A DNA stretch of 36,798 bases from Branchiostoma floridae (GCF_000003815.2 NC_049987.1:3914421-3951218), one strand, 5' to 3'; counted from the first letter of the stretch, positions 8,240 through 18,139 are shown. The notes: generated by a model from the sequence alone, not told the origin. Translations and numbers: made by a program.

Positions 8240-11200
8240 GTAATACCCCCTTTCCACTAGGACGGCGCTCTCGCCGCGCTCTCTCTGTGACCTAAAATTT
8301 GACATATCGCTCAACGAATTGCATAAAAAAACGAATATTTTTACACTTGTTGTGCTTTGTTGTCTTCTCAGTCATACTTGTACGTTTTGTATAATATATC
8401 GGATTATATCCAGTGTGAACGCGAAGGTTACACATATCTATTTTAGGTCGCGGTGAGAGCGCAGCGCGATCGCCTTCTAGTGGAAAGGGGACCTATGCAC
8501 CAAGGCTTTGGTTATTATAAACGGCTTATGTTCTTCGCAAGTTCCGAATAAAACTATCCTTTTTCGTCTATTTCACAGACAGACATGTATACAGGTATAC
8601 AAGCAGAGGTTAGCCTCCGGCTGGCCGTGAGACATCAAGATACAGTACAAAATAGAATGCCTATCAAAAACGCCTTAAAAATGTTCAAACCGACGGAGCT
8701 TAACCTCTGCTTGGAGAGTATGTTATACTAGCGAATCCATCGTCACGAATGTGCACCTTTCTGTGAAGGTTGAATCAACGAATGATACAAACCGAGGGGA
8801 TTGGGGAGGGTCAAAGTGTAAATAGGGTTGGAGGGATCAGCATATGGATTAGGGTCTGTGTGACTTGTTTTGTATCTCCAAATGCCAAACGATTCGTAAA
8901 TGCCATCCTATTTACACCGGAAGCAATGCTGAACAACAATGTCATGACGCTTTACCATTGAGCTGTAAGTCTGCCTGAAAACTTAGACATTTGTATTGCT
9001 TATATAATGCACACAAATGTTAACGTCTGCACATTAACATTTAGTCAAATCTAACGCAAAAGAATACTGGGAACCAGGCAACAAACCTTAGAGCTTTAGA
9101 AAGCACTTTTCAAAAAGTCGATATGATGTACATTTTTTTTTCTACAGCTAAGTTCGTCTATGTGAACTTCGGGATCTTTAACCCTATTCAGACCGGGCTA
9201 TTTTGGTCATCCCTGGACGGGGGGGGGGGGGGGCTTTTGAGGCCCTCCACTTTTAAGTCCTATATCTCTGAAACGACGTACCGTAGGGCCACCAAATTTT
9301 AGGACAGAATGTCGACATGATATCTGACATGTATTTGACGTTTGACGTCACGTTGACGTAAGATGACGTAATTATGACGTCATCAATTTGATTATATTGG
9401 CCGGACCCATGAAAAAAGGGTATTCTCAGAAAACTTCGTTATGCTAGAAAAAATGTAACAAAAAAATGCAGATAACAGAATAATAATGTTTATTACGACT
9501 TGCGTTGCCAATAGCAACATCAATGACGTCAAAATGACGTCATAAAATGACGTCATGCATATCTAAGATACAAGTTGGGCTCCGCCATATTATATCGACC
9601 ACCTTGAATTTTTAAAGATGCTTTTTTTGCAACAAATAACCACAAACGGCAATGGAAATAGAATAGATTCATTCATTCAGATGGTTTTTGATGAAAAAAT
9701 ACCAGGTGGTTACAAATTTTAAGGGATAATTAGCTTGTTATTCTTGATCTGGCCATACGGTCCGCCATCTTGGATTTTGGGCTGATGACGTCATGAAAGT
9801 AGCATAATTTATGCATATATAATTATGAAAGATATGCTAAATAATATAAGATTTTATTTATGTAACAAAATACAGTAATATAGCAAATAAATGTGGAAAA
9901 TACATTGTTAGAACCAAAAATAGTGATTTTTTTGCAAAACTGCCTGTCAACAAACGGTTGCCATGGCAACACGAAAAAATGGAAAATTTGTCAAACTTTC
10001 TAAAATTGTTGCCAACAATATTTTAGGAAAACTCACGAAATTTGGTGGCTTTAGCGTAAGCCGTTCCGGCGTTATAGGACATCAAAGTTAGCGCGGGCCT
10101 CAAAAGCCCCCCCCCCCCCCGGTCTGAATAGGGTTAAAACCGACGATTTAATATTCATACGACGATTCATATCCGGAAGAGACAGGCCAGAAGACATGCG
10201 GCGTGTTTTGATGGAAGCGCGCAAAATCAAAGAGGATGCAAAAGGATTGATGGGTAAGTACGTAAATCATACAATGGGGCAATCAAAAAGTCTATTTTAT
10301 TCACTTGGTGTAAAACGCCCCCTTGCTTAACATTTTTAAACTGCATCTACGAAACACGAATGGACAGACAAACTGACGAATAGATTCATAAACACAAAAA
10401 CTTCCCATTATTTGGAGTTAGGCGGCCCAGACTTACAAAAAAGTGGCATTTTTATACACATATACGCCCGTAAATTTCGATTGCTAGGTTACACAGGTTC
10501 GTACAACTTGATACAAATAAGAACAAGACTCTAACGACCTTTTTATCTTTTAAGTTCATTTTGTGTGGTAGATATGGACAATCATAAGGTCTTTTGTAGG
10601 TGGTTTCGTGGAGGCCGCTGTGTCTACTGGCAAGTCACCATACCCGTATGAACGTCCCAGTACCACTCGCTTCATCGTCTCACACTTCACGGTAAGTTAT
10701 AGGCTGTCGTTGTTACTGTTTAATCTCTGTCTGATTCTACCAAAACTTGACTATTGTGATGTGGTATGGGGGAATCGTGGAAAAGGTATGTCTGATAAGT
10801 TACAAAAGCTGCAAAACCGTGCAGTGAGAAGCATACTTGGTTTGTCGTATAGGTCACATGTCAACAACGAACACCTGTCTGCTCTTGGTTGGAAAGACCT
10901 TGTCTCACGTCGGAAACTGCACCTTCTACAAACTGTACACAAGTCAATGTGTAACCTGTTACCTGTGTACCTAAACGTATTTAGCAGAACATCAGAATCT
11001 CACAGCTATACTACCAGACATAGTTTGAACGAGTCTTTGAGAATTCCGAAAATTAGGCTATAATCTGGGAAACGAACATTTGCATATAGAGGTGCAGACA
11101 GCTGGAATGCACTCCCACTAGCTGTGAAAACTGCTTCATCCATACAAACATTCAAAACATTGTGCAAGAACGTTGTGTGTCCTCTGACCTCCACCCCTTA

Positions 11201-14200
11201 GCGACTTGGAACGGAAATGGATATAAGTGACATGGTTTTGTTTTTGTTGTATATGTATATGTGAATATTGTATTGTATGTATGTGTTATTTGTATATGTA
11301 TCCAGGGCCTCCATGCAAAGCAGTGTTAGTCACAATCGGAGCTTACCCTGGTAAAAGAACATAGAAATAGAATATTAGTTAATACTAGTAATAGGAAGCA
11401 CCACCCCCCCCCCCCCCCCAAATTCGTGTACTACCGTTTGTTTGTGTGAGTGTATGTGCCTTTGCTTTGAAGTATCTGCATGGAATTTGGTACTACATAG
11501 ATTGCTATCTTTTGAAGGAAATTTGTGATTTCATGCATATGCATGGCAGGTCTACAAAGAAGCGCGTTTATGCCCCTATGCGGTATAATCATGGGCGATA
11601 GGCCATCGAGTTTTTGTTGAAATCGCTGTCGCTATCTTTGTACGTATGTACTCAACACACACTGTATATAGTAATACCATGCTGTGTACTCAGTCCATTA
11701 AATCAAATAGTAAACAAGATGCTGAGCTTGAAAGACGCACTGTGTACGCCGAGCTCCGTTTGCTGCATCGTTCTAAATTTAGATCACGGGATAGTTCACG
11801 CAAAGGCCGACGGGAGTAGAACAGTTTCGCACTGTTTGCTCGAACGCGTTCGCGAAGCCCTGCTCGAACCGATGAACCGCCAAGAGGGCTAACTTCACTA
11901 ACTACATATAAATGACTGGGTAGGAAATGCTACCCGGCAAGAGCGTTACCAATAGGGGTGACCAACAGGAAAAGTGAGTTAGAACCACGGTTCTATGGTG
12001 GATCTGGGACTTCTCGGCTTTTACATGAGAATAGTTTTCAACGTGGCTGGTTTGACCAAAGGCGATAGGCCATCGAGTATTTGTTGAAATCAGTATTACA
12101 TGTACTTTGTCGTACTAAAATCAGACTTTATGAACTCAAACAGTGTGTACTCGTTCCACAGAGATTCCTGAGAATCATACACTGACTACCACACACTCAG
12201 TGTACTCGGTCCTCTCAAATAGTCCCCAGAATCATACATTGACACACTCTCTCTGAAAGAATTCCGAGAATCATTGACATCACTGTGTACTCAATCCACT
12301 AAAAGATTCCCGAGAATCATACACTACACTATTACACTATATTAAAAACACGCGGTGTGTACTTGGTTCACTGAAACTTTGGCGGGAAATCTGAGTCTCG
12401 CGTCTCTCTGATTGGCTAGCAATGATGTAATAGTCTTGTGCAGCAGCGACTCTAGCGGCCAGATATGGTACTGCTGGTGATGATGATGATGATGATGATG
12501 ATTGGTTTATTGAAAAGGAAGATATCTGGCAGCCCAATGGCTGAATTATGTATCATCTTACAGAAATCACAATCTCAATCATTAAATTAAAATTACAGAG
12601 TAACATGCGGATGAAGCAATTGAACTATAGTTTTAAAATCGTACATTCACAGATAAAATCAAGTACGAATATATATCTCTTTGCTGTTACCTGGTAATCA
12701 AACAAGGTATTTGAAGGCGACACAATCACGAATAACGCTAGGTAGAAAGAATGTATGAATACATTGTTTCCTGGTAATTGAAAGCGTCGTATTGCAGCAC
12801 AAAATAAGAGGATTACATTACTCTAAAACATCGCAGTAATTACTTTACATCGTCGTTGAGTAATCGCACAAGGTAGGGTATAGAGGAGTCCCTGTATCTG
12901 TTTGTTCTACATTTAACCAGTCTGAGTTTGTTAGAGTTCCTGGTGTTTCGTCCATGGAGCTGACCTGTCTTCTGTGGGAGCATGTCTGGGCCCAGTTTCA
13001 TTGCGAATTTTCTGCACAAGTCCTCGCGCCTGTGTAGCAGCGTTTGGAGGCCGGTGCGCACCAGGGCAGCTTCATAGGTCGTGTACTGTCCGCCTAACAC
13101 GGTACGGAGTGCTCTCTTCTGGATTCTTTCTAACCGGACAGTATGCTCCTTAGTGAGTCCGGGATGCCATACTGGAACGCAGTATTCTAATACGGGTCTG
13201 ACATAGGACGTGTATACTTGAAGCAAGTCATCCACCGTAACGTTGAACCGTTTCAGGCTTCGAAGCATGAAGAGTCTTCCGTTGGCTTTGGAGATCATTT
13301 TTGATACCTGCGTATGCCATTTTAAGTTTGATTGTAACCATACTCCTACTAGACAGGTAACTACCACGATCTCCAGCGGAGTTCCATTGATTTTGAGAAT
13401 TGGCGGGGCAGGCGGAAGCTTCATAAACGAGAATATCATGATCTTACATTTATCAGCATTCAACAGCATGTGGTTTTGACTGGCCCACAGACTGAAGTCA
13501 TCGAGCTCTTCTTGCATGATGGATGGTGCATTGTGTTGTCGAGACTCGGCCAACGACAGGTCGTCAACAAATTTCCACTCACTAAGGGGTGACTCTCTAA
13601 CAGCATCATCAAACACGGCCAGGAATATTAGGGGCCCAAGTAGAGTTCCCTGTGGTACTGAACAAGAAAGCGTCTGCCATGTAGAGAGTTCATTGCGATA
13701 CCTGACGCGTTGGCGGCGGTCGGTCAGAAAGTTAGATATCCATGGAATCAAGCATGGTCGCGCTCCAAGCTCAAGTAATTTGGTGATGGCAATGGTGTGG
13801 TCGATCCGGTCGAACGCCTTAGAAAAGTCAGTCATAACGAGTGTGGTGATGTTGCCCAATCTATCAGAGTTTCTAGCCACATGGTCAGTCAAACTAACCA
13901 TGTAGTGTGCAGTTGACTTTCCCTTGAGACAGCCATACTGTTGTGGGTCGAGTGAGGTCCTAATGTCTTGTAACAGCCACTTGCTTACGAATGATTCAGC
14001 CACCTTTGCTAGCTGAGACGTTAGGGAGACTGGGCGCAGTTTACTGATGCAGGGAGGTTGGCACTTAGGGAGGGGCACAACTATGGCATCCTTCCACTGC
14101 TGAGGTACGTATCCCTCTTTAAACGATGTATTTAAAATGTCAGCAACTGGTTGGCTCAATTCATAGGCAAATTCTCTTAAAACTCTCGTGCTCAACTGAT

Positions 14201-17200
14201 CAGGGCCTGGGGCTTTCCCTACTTTCAGCTTTTGCAGAATAGGGCACACGTCCCAGGCGTGGACCTCTGGCGGTGGAGCCCCGCATGGCAGGTATGCAGG
14301 CAGCTGTGCTGGATCAAGGCTGGGACGTCCTTGTGCTACTGTTGCAAATTGTTCATTTATGTAGTTAGCGATGAAAAGGCTGTCCGCTGACTCGTTATCC
14401 GGAATACTGACAGAAAGTTCTTTGTGCTGCTTGTTCAGCAACCCACGGATCTCCCTGTACCAGCTGGCTGGATTCTCTTTCTGCAATGTTTCAATCCGGT
14501 CACTGTAATAGGACCTCCGAGCTTTCTTCACCTCGCGGTTTACTTTGTTCCTGAGGTACTTCCAAAGCAGAGTTTTACCTTCTTTAAAGGCTTTCTGTCT
14601 TCTGAAGATAAGAGATTTTACCTCTGGAGTGATCCAAGGTTTGTCTGTAGCATGCATTTTAATTTGGCGGGTGGGGAAGAAGTGTTCGATTGCATTTCCA
14701 ATGGTTTCGTAGAAGATGGCTGATTTGATCTCGCAGGAAGGTTCCTCGTACAGTTCTTGCCACTGATACGAACAGAGCCACTGACCAAACGCGCGGATAT
14801 TTGAGTCCCGCATAGGGCGAACTGACTTTGTTTTAGTTTCGTTGTGTACATGGTGTGACTTAGGCTTCCACAGAACCATGTTATGGTCACTAAGGCCGAG
14901 AGGACTAGTGATCACTGGTATGTCATAGTATGGCTGGAGGTCTGTGATAATAACATCAAGAATAACTTGGCCTCTAGTGGGCATTTCGACCACTTGGGTC
15001 AGTCCGTTTCCACTGCAGATGTCCTTTGTGTCGAGTCGGTTAAAGTCACCCATTAGAACTATCCCTGCTTCTGGGTTTCGCGTTCGTAAGCGATCTGTTT
15101 CAGTAAGTAGGTGACCCACAAGTATATCCTCATGGCGGGATGCTGGAGGGTTGTATACAGCACAGATGATCAGTTCAGATAGGCCTCTGGGTAGGCGTCT
15201 GGGTCTGGCCGATATCCATAAACATTCTAGTTCAGGTGGCACAGAGCTGTCTTGTACAACTTTGGCTGGGATGGTATCTTTAACATACAGGGCAACCCCT
15301 CCCCCTCGTCTGTCTGTGCGGCATTTCGAAAACAGGTTGTACCCATCCACAGCAAGGTGTGTCTCTGACATGTCAGGTGTGAACCACGACTCCGTCACGG
15401 CTGCAATGTCTATGCTATTGTTTAGAAGAATGGTCTGGAATTCTTCTAATTTGTTTACCAACGACCTGGGGTTACATAGCAGGATTGAAGGTAACGCTGT
15501 TCCCCGGAAATAGGACTTTACAAAATGCTGTATATCTTCTTTATTATTAGGTGTTGTGTCCCAAGTAATCTCACATAGCTAGTAAGTAACACCCAGATAA
15601 TAAGTAGTATCGACGCGTTTTATTTCATTGCGGCCTTTCGCCGAAAACAAGGGCTTTTGAAACGGCGTTTCCTACCTATTCATTATTGTTCCTAACACCA
15701 AAGCGTTCGGAAGTCGGTGTTCGGCAAACTTCGGGTGATTTCGGCAACTGTTCGATTCTTTGGAATCGACAGTTCGTGTAACCGCTAAGTGTACGATTCT
15801 CGGGAATCTTTCCGTGGACCAAGTACACAGTGTGTGTAAATGTACGATTCTCGGGAATCTTTCCGTGGACCAAGTACACAGTGTGTGTAAATGTACGATT
15901 CTCGGGAATCTTTCCGCGGACCAAGTACACAGTGTGTGTAAGTGTACGATTCTCGGGAATCTTTCCGTGGACCAAGTACACAGTGTGTGTAAGTGTACGA
16001 TTCTCGAGAATCTTTCCGTGGACCAAGTACACAGTGTGTGTAAGTGTACGATTCTCGGGAATCTTTCCGTGGACGAGTACACAGTGTGTGTAAGTGTACG
16101 ATTCTCGGGAATCTTTCCGTGGACCAAGTACACAGTGTGTGTCAGTGTACGATTCTCGGGAACCTTTCCGTGGACCAAGTACACAGTGTGTGTAAGTGTA
16201 CGATTCTCGGGAATCTTTCCGTGGACCAAGTACACAGTGTGTGTAAGTGTACGATTCTCGGGAATCTTTCCGTGGACGAGTACACAGTGTGTGTCAGTGT
16301 ACGATTCTCGGGAATCTTTCCGTGGACGAGTACACAGTGTGTGTCAGTGTACGATTCTCGGGAATCTTTCCGTGGACCAAGTACACAGTGTGTGTAAGTG
16401 TACGATTCTCGGGAATCTTTCCGTGGACGAGTACACAGTGTGTGTAAGTGTACGATTCTCGGGAATCTTTCCGTGGACCAAGTACACAGTGTGTGTAAGT
16501 GTACGATTCTCGGGAATCTTTCCGTGGACGAGTACACAGTGTGTGTAAGTGTACGATTCTCGGGAATCTTTCCGTGGACCAAGTACACAGTGTGTGTCAG
16601 TGTACGATTCTCGGGAATCTTTCCGTGGACCAAGTACACAGTGTGTGTAAATGTACGATTCTCGGGAATCTTTCCGTGGACCAAGTACACAGTGTGTGTA
16701 AGTGTACGATTCTCGGGAATCTTTCCGTGGACGAGTACACAGTGTGTGTCAGTGTAACGTTACGATTCTCGGGAATCTTTTCGTGGACCGAGTGCACGGT
16801 GTGTGTAAGTGTATGACGATTCACGGGAATGTTTCAGTGGACCGAGTACACAGTGTATGTTTAATATAGTGTATGATTCTCGGGAATCCCATGGTGGAAC
16901 GACTACACACTTTGAGTTCATTAGAGTAGGATTTTTATTACAGCAAACTAATACTGATTTCAACAAAAACTCGATGGCCTACCGCCTATGGTATAATGAG
17001 GTACTGCAGCAGTACAGACCGATGCCTTGATCTTCCTACAAATTTAGGTTCATGACCTTAATTTCAATTCAAGTCACATCGGTTGTGAACTTGTGACGCA
17101 CAATAAGTGTAAGGCTATGCCATTAAGATATCCATAATAAATGTAAAAAAAAATCCTAGAGACATTGTGACACAGCACTGTGGATTTAGAATTAAAAGCA

Positions 17201-17595
17201 GCTGTTAAGTAATTAATCAGAACTATTAAATGTACGATACTTAGGAAAATGACATTGGTAAATTTTTATCATTATCACAAAAGGTACCTGACGATGTGTC
17301 ATCTGAGGATTTCGATGCCAACTGGCGAGACTGGACTGGTGTCAGTCTGTTGGAGAAGGAAGCATCCCCCGAAATAGGGTACGTCTACTCCGCACTGTAC
17401 AGGAGGGTCAAACCCCACGGACCCTACCGATACGTGGTACGGTCTGAGTTCACGGGGCTGCACGACAAGCACGAAGCCGGCTTCGGGCTCGTCGGCAAAC
17501 TTCGGGACTTCTTCGGTTCCGAAGCGCTGACAAGCAAGAAGATCGAGGCCGACGCCACTATGTGTAGTGTTGTTATTGACATGCAAACGTATTAA
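8029..17595 (+). CDS. Unrecognised protein with a C-terminal dimeric alpha/beta-barrel-like (ABM/Dabb-like) domain
   Basis: Exons: 8029-8239 (start ATG 8084), 9148-10253 (interrupted by a transposon at 9182-10133), 10600-10691 and 17284-17595. Without the transposon and one TTAA the phases are 1, 1, 0 and the product is about 235 residues. The ATG is chosen for its context (GAAGATGG) and because the frame upstream has no obvious protein character; it remains open upstream to the acceptor. Visible segments: MVGAFVWNFFVPPPSGD, KFVYVNFGIFK, TTRFIVSHFTVP, and in the last exon DFDANWRDWTG, EIGYVYSALYRRV and YRYVVRSEF. The alternation of a beta strand ending FTVP, an aromatic-rich helix and two further strands looks like the ferredoxin-like barrel of antibiotic-biosynthesis-monooxygenase proteins. 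That is a by-eye resemblance. No catalytic residues can be named, and subcellular location is unknown (no signal peptide or membrane helix). Confidence 0.65.
8247..8490. mobile_element. MITE, about 244 bp, CCCCTTTCCACTAG termini
   Basis: CCCCTTTCCACTAG at the left end is inverted as CTAGTGGAAAGGGG at 8477-8490. Subterminal GCGCTCTC...GACCTAAAAT also pairs with the right side. The centre (TTGTTGTCTTCTCAGTCAT) is shared with the MITE at 6270-6510. It starts right after the GTAATA donor of the preceding exon. Confidence 0.85.
8491..9147 (+). other. Remainder of first coding intron
   Basis: No exon or clear repeat seen. It ends in a polypyrimidine tract and acceptor CTACAG (9142-9147). A short open frame at 8770-8961 has no recognisable features. 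Confidence 0.5.
9148..10253 (+). pseudogene. Second coding exon, split by a TTAA transposon
   Basis: Left piece 9148-9181 reads KFVYVNFGIF in frame from the previous exon. Right piece 10138-10253 reads TDDLIFIRRF, DRPEDMRRVLMEARK and GLM and ends at donor GTAAGT (10254). The two pieces are separated by 9182-10133 flanked by TTAA at 9178-9181 and 10134-10137. Removing the element and one TTAA joins the two in frame (codon AAA). As assembled, translation runs into the element and stops after about 30 codons. The allele may be null, or may be rescued by splicing. Confidence 0.75.
9182..10133. mobile_element. Non-autonomous piggyBac-type element, 952 bp, inside an exon
   Basis: TTAA target duplication (9178-9181, 10134-10137) and terminal inverted repeats starting CCCTATTCAGACCGG on both ends; TTAACCC...GGGTTAA is the piggyBac signature. 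Subterminal CTTTTGAGGCC is also inverted, after G and C homopolymer runs (around 9220 and 10107). There is no transposase ORF. Six perfect TGACGTCA octamers occur at 9343, 9375, 9524, 9535, 9548 and 9786. Decayed relatives lie at about 21200-21670 and 24140-24560. Confidence 0.9.
10254..10599 (+). other. Intron of the ABM-like gene
   Basis: Runs from donor GTAAGT to acceptor CTTTTGTAG (ends 10599). Nothing else recognised. Confidence 0.6.
10600..10691 (+). CDS. Third coding exon of the ABM-like gene
   Basis: Phase 1 in, phase 0 out; donor GTAAGT at 10692. It encodes GFVEAAVSTGKSPYPYERP and TTRFIVSHFT. A LINE fragment begins within about 10 bases of the donor. Confidence 0.68.
10700..11380 (+). 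mobile_element. LINE (L2/CR1-like) 3' fragment
   Basis: Translation gives LPKLDYCDVVWGN, LQKLQNRAVRSILGLSYRSH and TTRHSLNESLRIP, then after a stop at 11061-11063 a further frame with FAYRGADSWNALPLAVKT. These are the C-terminal motifs of non-LTR retrotransposon reverse transcriptases. The end (around 11300-11350, CCAGGGCCTCC...TTACCCTGG) resembles the stem found at L2/CR1 3' tails. It is 5'-truncated, has a stop in the ORF, and lies in the sense direction of the gene's intron. Confidence 0.8.
11381..11580. other. Intron sequence with a C homopolymer
   Basis: Contains a run of C around 11404-11419 and otherwise featureless sequence between the LINE fragment and the left inverted-repeat arm. 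Confidence 0.6.
11585..12385 (-). repeat. Left arm of a large inverted repeat with decayed minisatellite units
   Basis: GGCGATAGGCCATCGAGT plus TTGTTGAAATC occurs at about 11594 and again at about 12060. It is inverted at 16956-16992 (GATTTCAACAAAAACTCGAT...). After each left copy come degenerate units with GTGTACTC(A/G)(G/A)TCCA and ATTC(C/T)(C/T)GAGAATCATACA, the reverse complement of the 51-bp units at 15787-16757. This makes 12060-12385 the inverted partner of about 16790-16992. Confidence 0.75.
12478..15580 (-). mobile_element. CR1/L2-type LINE, nearly complete ORF2, 3' end at low coordinates
   Basis: On the minus strand it has a coding region (15578-12840), a 3' UTR, an AATAAA (about 12515) and a terminal (ATC)n microsatellite (about 12478-12502), the usual microsatellite tail of CR1/L2 elements. 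The 5' side stops near 15580 without ORF1, so it is 5'-truncated. It lies between the two arms of the inverted minisatellite element, inside the last intron of the ABM-like gene, antisense to it. Confidence 0.85.
12840..15577 (-). CDS. LINE ORF2: endonuclease plus reverse transcriptase
   Basis: The uninterrupted frame runs from just after an in-frame stop near 15580 to TAA at 12840, about 910 codons with no ATG near its start. N-terminal AP-like endonuclease motifs: NPRSLVNKLEEF, AVTESWF, RRGGGVALYV, VLMGDFN, LSDHNMVLW. Reverse transcriptase: KAPGPDQLSTRVLRE, LRPVSLTSQLAKV, TDFSKAFDRIDH, SVPQGTLLGPLIFL and FVDDLSL, the catalytic box with Val in place of the common Ala. C-terminal YVRPVLEYCVPVWHPGL and RIQKRALRTVLG. 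It would copy LINE RNA into DNA at a nicked target. Intact coding suggests recent insertion. Without an ATG or a 5' UTR this copy is probably not autonomous. Confidence 0.92.
15600..15786. other. Spacer between LINE and minisatellite
   Basis: No exon or repeat recognised, apart from small GATTC/GAATC palindromic pieces (around 15750-15770) that resemble the start of a minisatellite unit. Confidence 0.5.
15787..16757 (+). repeat. Minisatellite: 19 near-identical units of 50/51 bp
   Basis: The unit contains GTACGATTCTCGGGAATC, then TTTCCGTGGACCAAGTACAC and AGTGTGTGTAAGT. The 51-bp form has GGACCAAGTAC and the 50-bp form GGACGAGTAC. In order, units 6, 10, 11, 13, 15 and 19 are the short form. 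Spacer variants (AAGT, CAGT, AAAT) are interleaved. GATTCTCGGGAATC is almost palindromic. The 51-bp period keeps many frames open on both strands, so long ORFs here are artefacts. Confidence 0.95.
16758..16992 (+). repeat. Degenerate minisatellite units and right inverted-repeat arm
   Basis: Three diverged units (about 16760, 16818, 16873) followed by GATTTCAACAAAAACTCGAT and GGCCTACCGCC, the inverted copy of the left arm at about 12060-12095. It forms the outer end of the structure carrying the LINE. Confidence 0.75.
16993..17283 (+). other. End of last intron of the ABM-like gene
   Basis: AT-rich and unremarkable; ends at acceptor TATCACAAAAG (17283). Confidence 0.6.
17284..17595 (+). CDS. 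Terminal exon of the ABM-like gene
   Basis: Enters in phase 0 with VPDDVSSEDFDANWRDWTG, continues EIGYVYSALYRRV, YRYVVRSEFTGLHDKHEAG and ends VVIDMQTY, TAA at 17593-17595. It is GC-richer than the surroundings and clearly coding. AATAAA follows at 17695-17700, with a second at about 17772. It carries most of the barrel-like domain. Confidence 0.8.
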   Translation, partial: VPDDVSSEDFDANWRDWTGVSLLEKEASPEIGYVYSALYRRVKPHGPYRYVVRSEFTGLHDKHEAGFGLVGKLRDFFGSEALTSKKIEADATMCSVVIDMQTY

Positions 17596-17694
17596 ACTTA
17601 ACTACCACATATTCACAAATATCTGGTTACTTTATTAAAAGAAAGATGGGGGATTAGTGATGCATTTTTAGTTTTGAGCTTTTTGTTTCTTTTT

Positions 17695-17700
17695 AATAAA
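17695..17700 (+). terminator. Polyadenylation signal of the ABM-like gene
   Basis: AATAAA 100 bases after the stop, followed within 30 bases by a T/GT-rich stretch (GCAGTGTGTTCGTTTTCTTTTG). Confidence 0.6.
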
Positions 17701-17799
17701 GAGACTAATGGAATTTCTTCTTGCAGTGTGTTCGTTTTCTTTTGTCGTTTTCTTGTAGCATGCTGATTATGCAATAAAATGGGTGTTAAAAACGAATAT

Positions 17800-18106
17800 T
17801 TTGTCTTTGGTTTACGTGTGTTTGAGTGTATCTGTTTCTGTTTGTGCGTGTTGTGTGTGTGCGCGTTTATGTGTAAGTATGTCCTATGTGTGTGTGTTTG
17901 GTTTGTGTGTGATAAAAATACCCGTGTGCGCCAGCGCTGAGGCGTTACAGACCTTGCCGATGCGACAACTGATTNNNNNNNNNNNNNNNNNNNNNNNNNN
18001 NNNNNNNNNNNNNNNNNNNNNNNNNNNNNNNNNNNNNNNNNNNNNNNNNNNNNNNNNNNNNNNNNNNNNNNNNNCTCTCTCTCTCTCTCTCTCTGTGTGT
18101 GTATGT

Positions 18107-18139
<33 letters not shown>

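Noticed and set aside
13243-15513. Plus-strand ORFs inside the LINE region
   Set aside because: Antisense shadows of the LINE ORF2.
15672-16824. Many long overlapping ORFs on both strands (up to about 260 codons)
   Set aside because: They arise because the 51-bp minisatellite period is a multiple of three. No non-repeat protein sequence is present and 50-bp units shift the frame.
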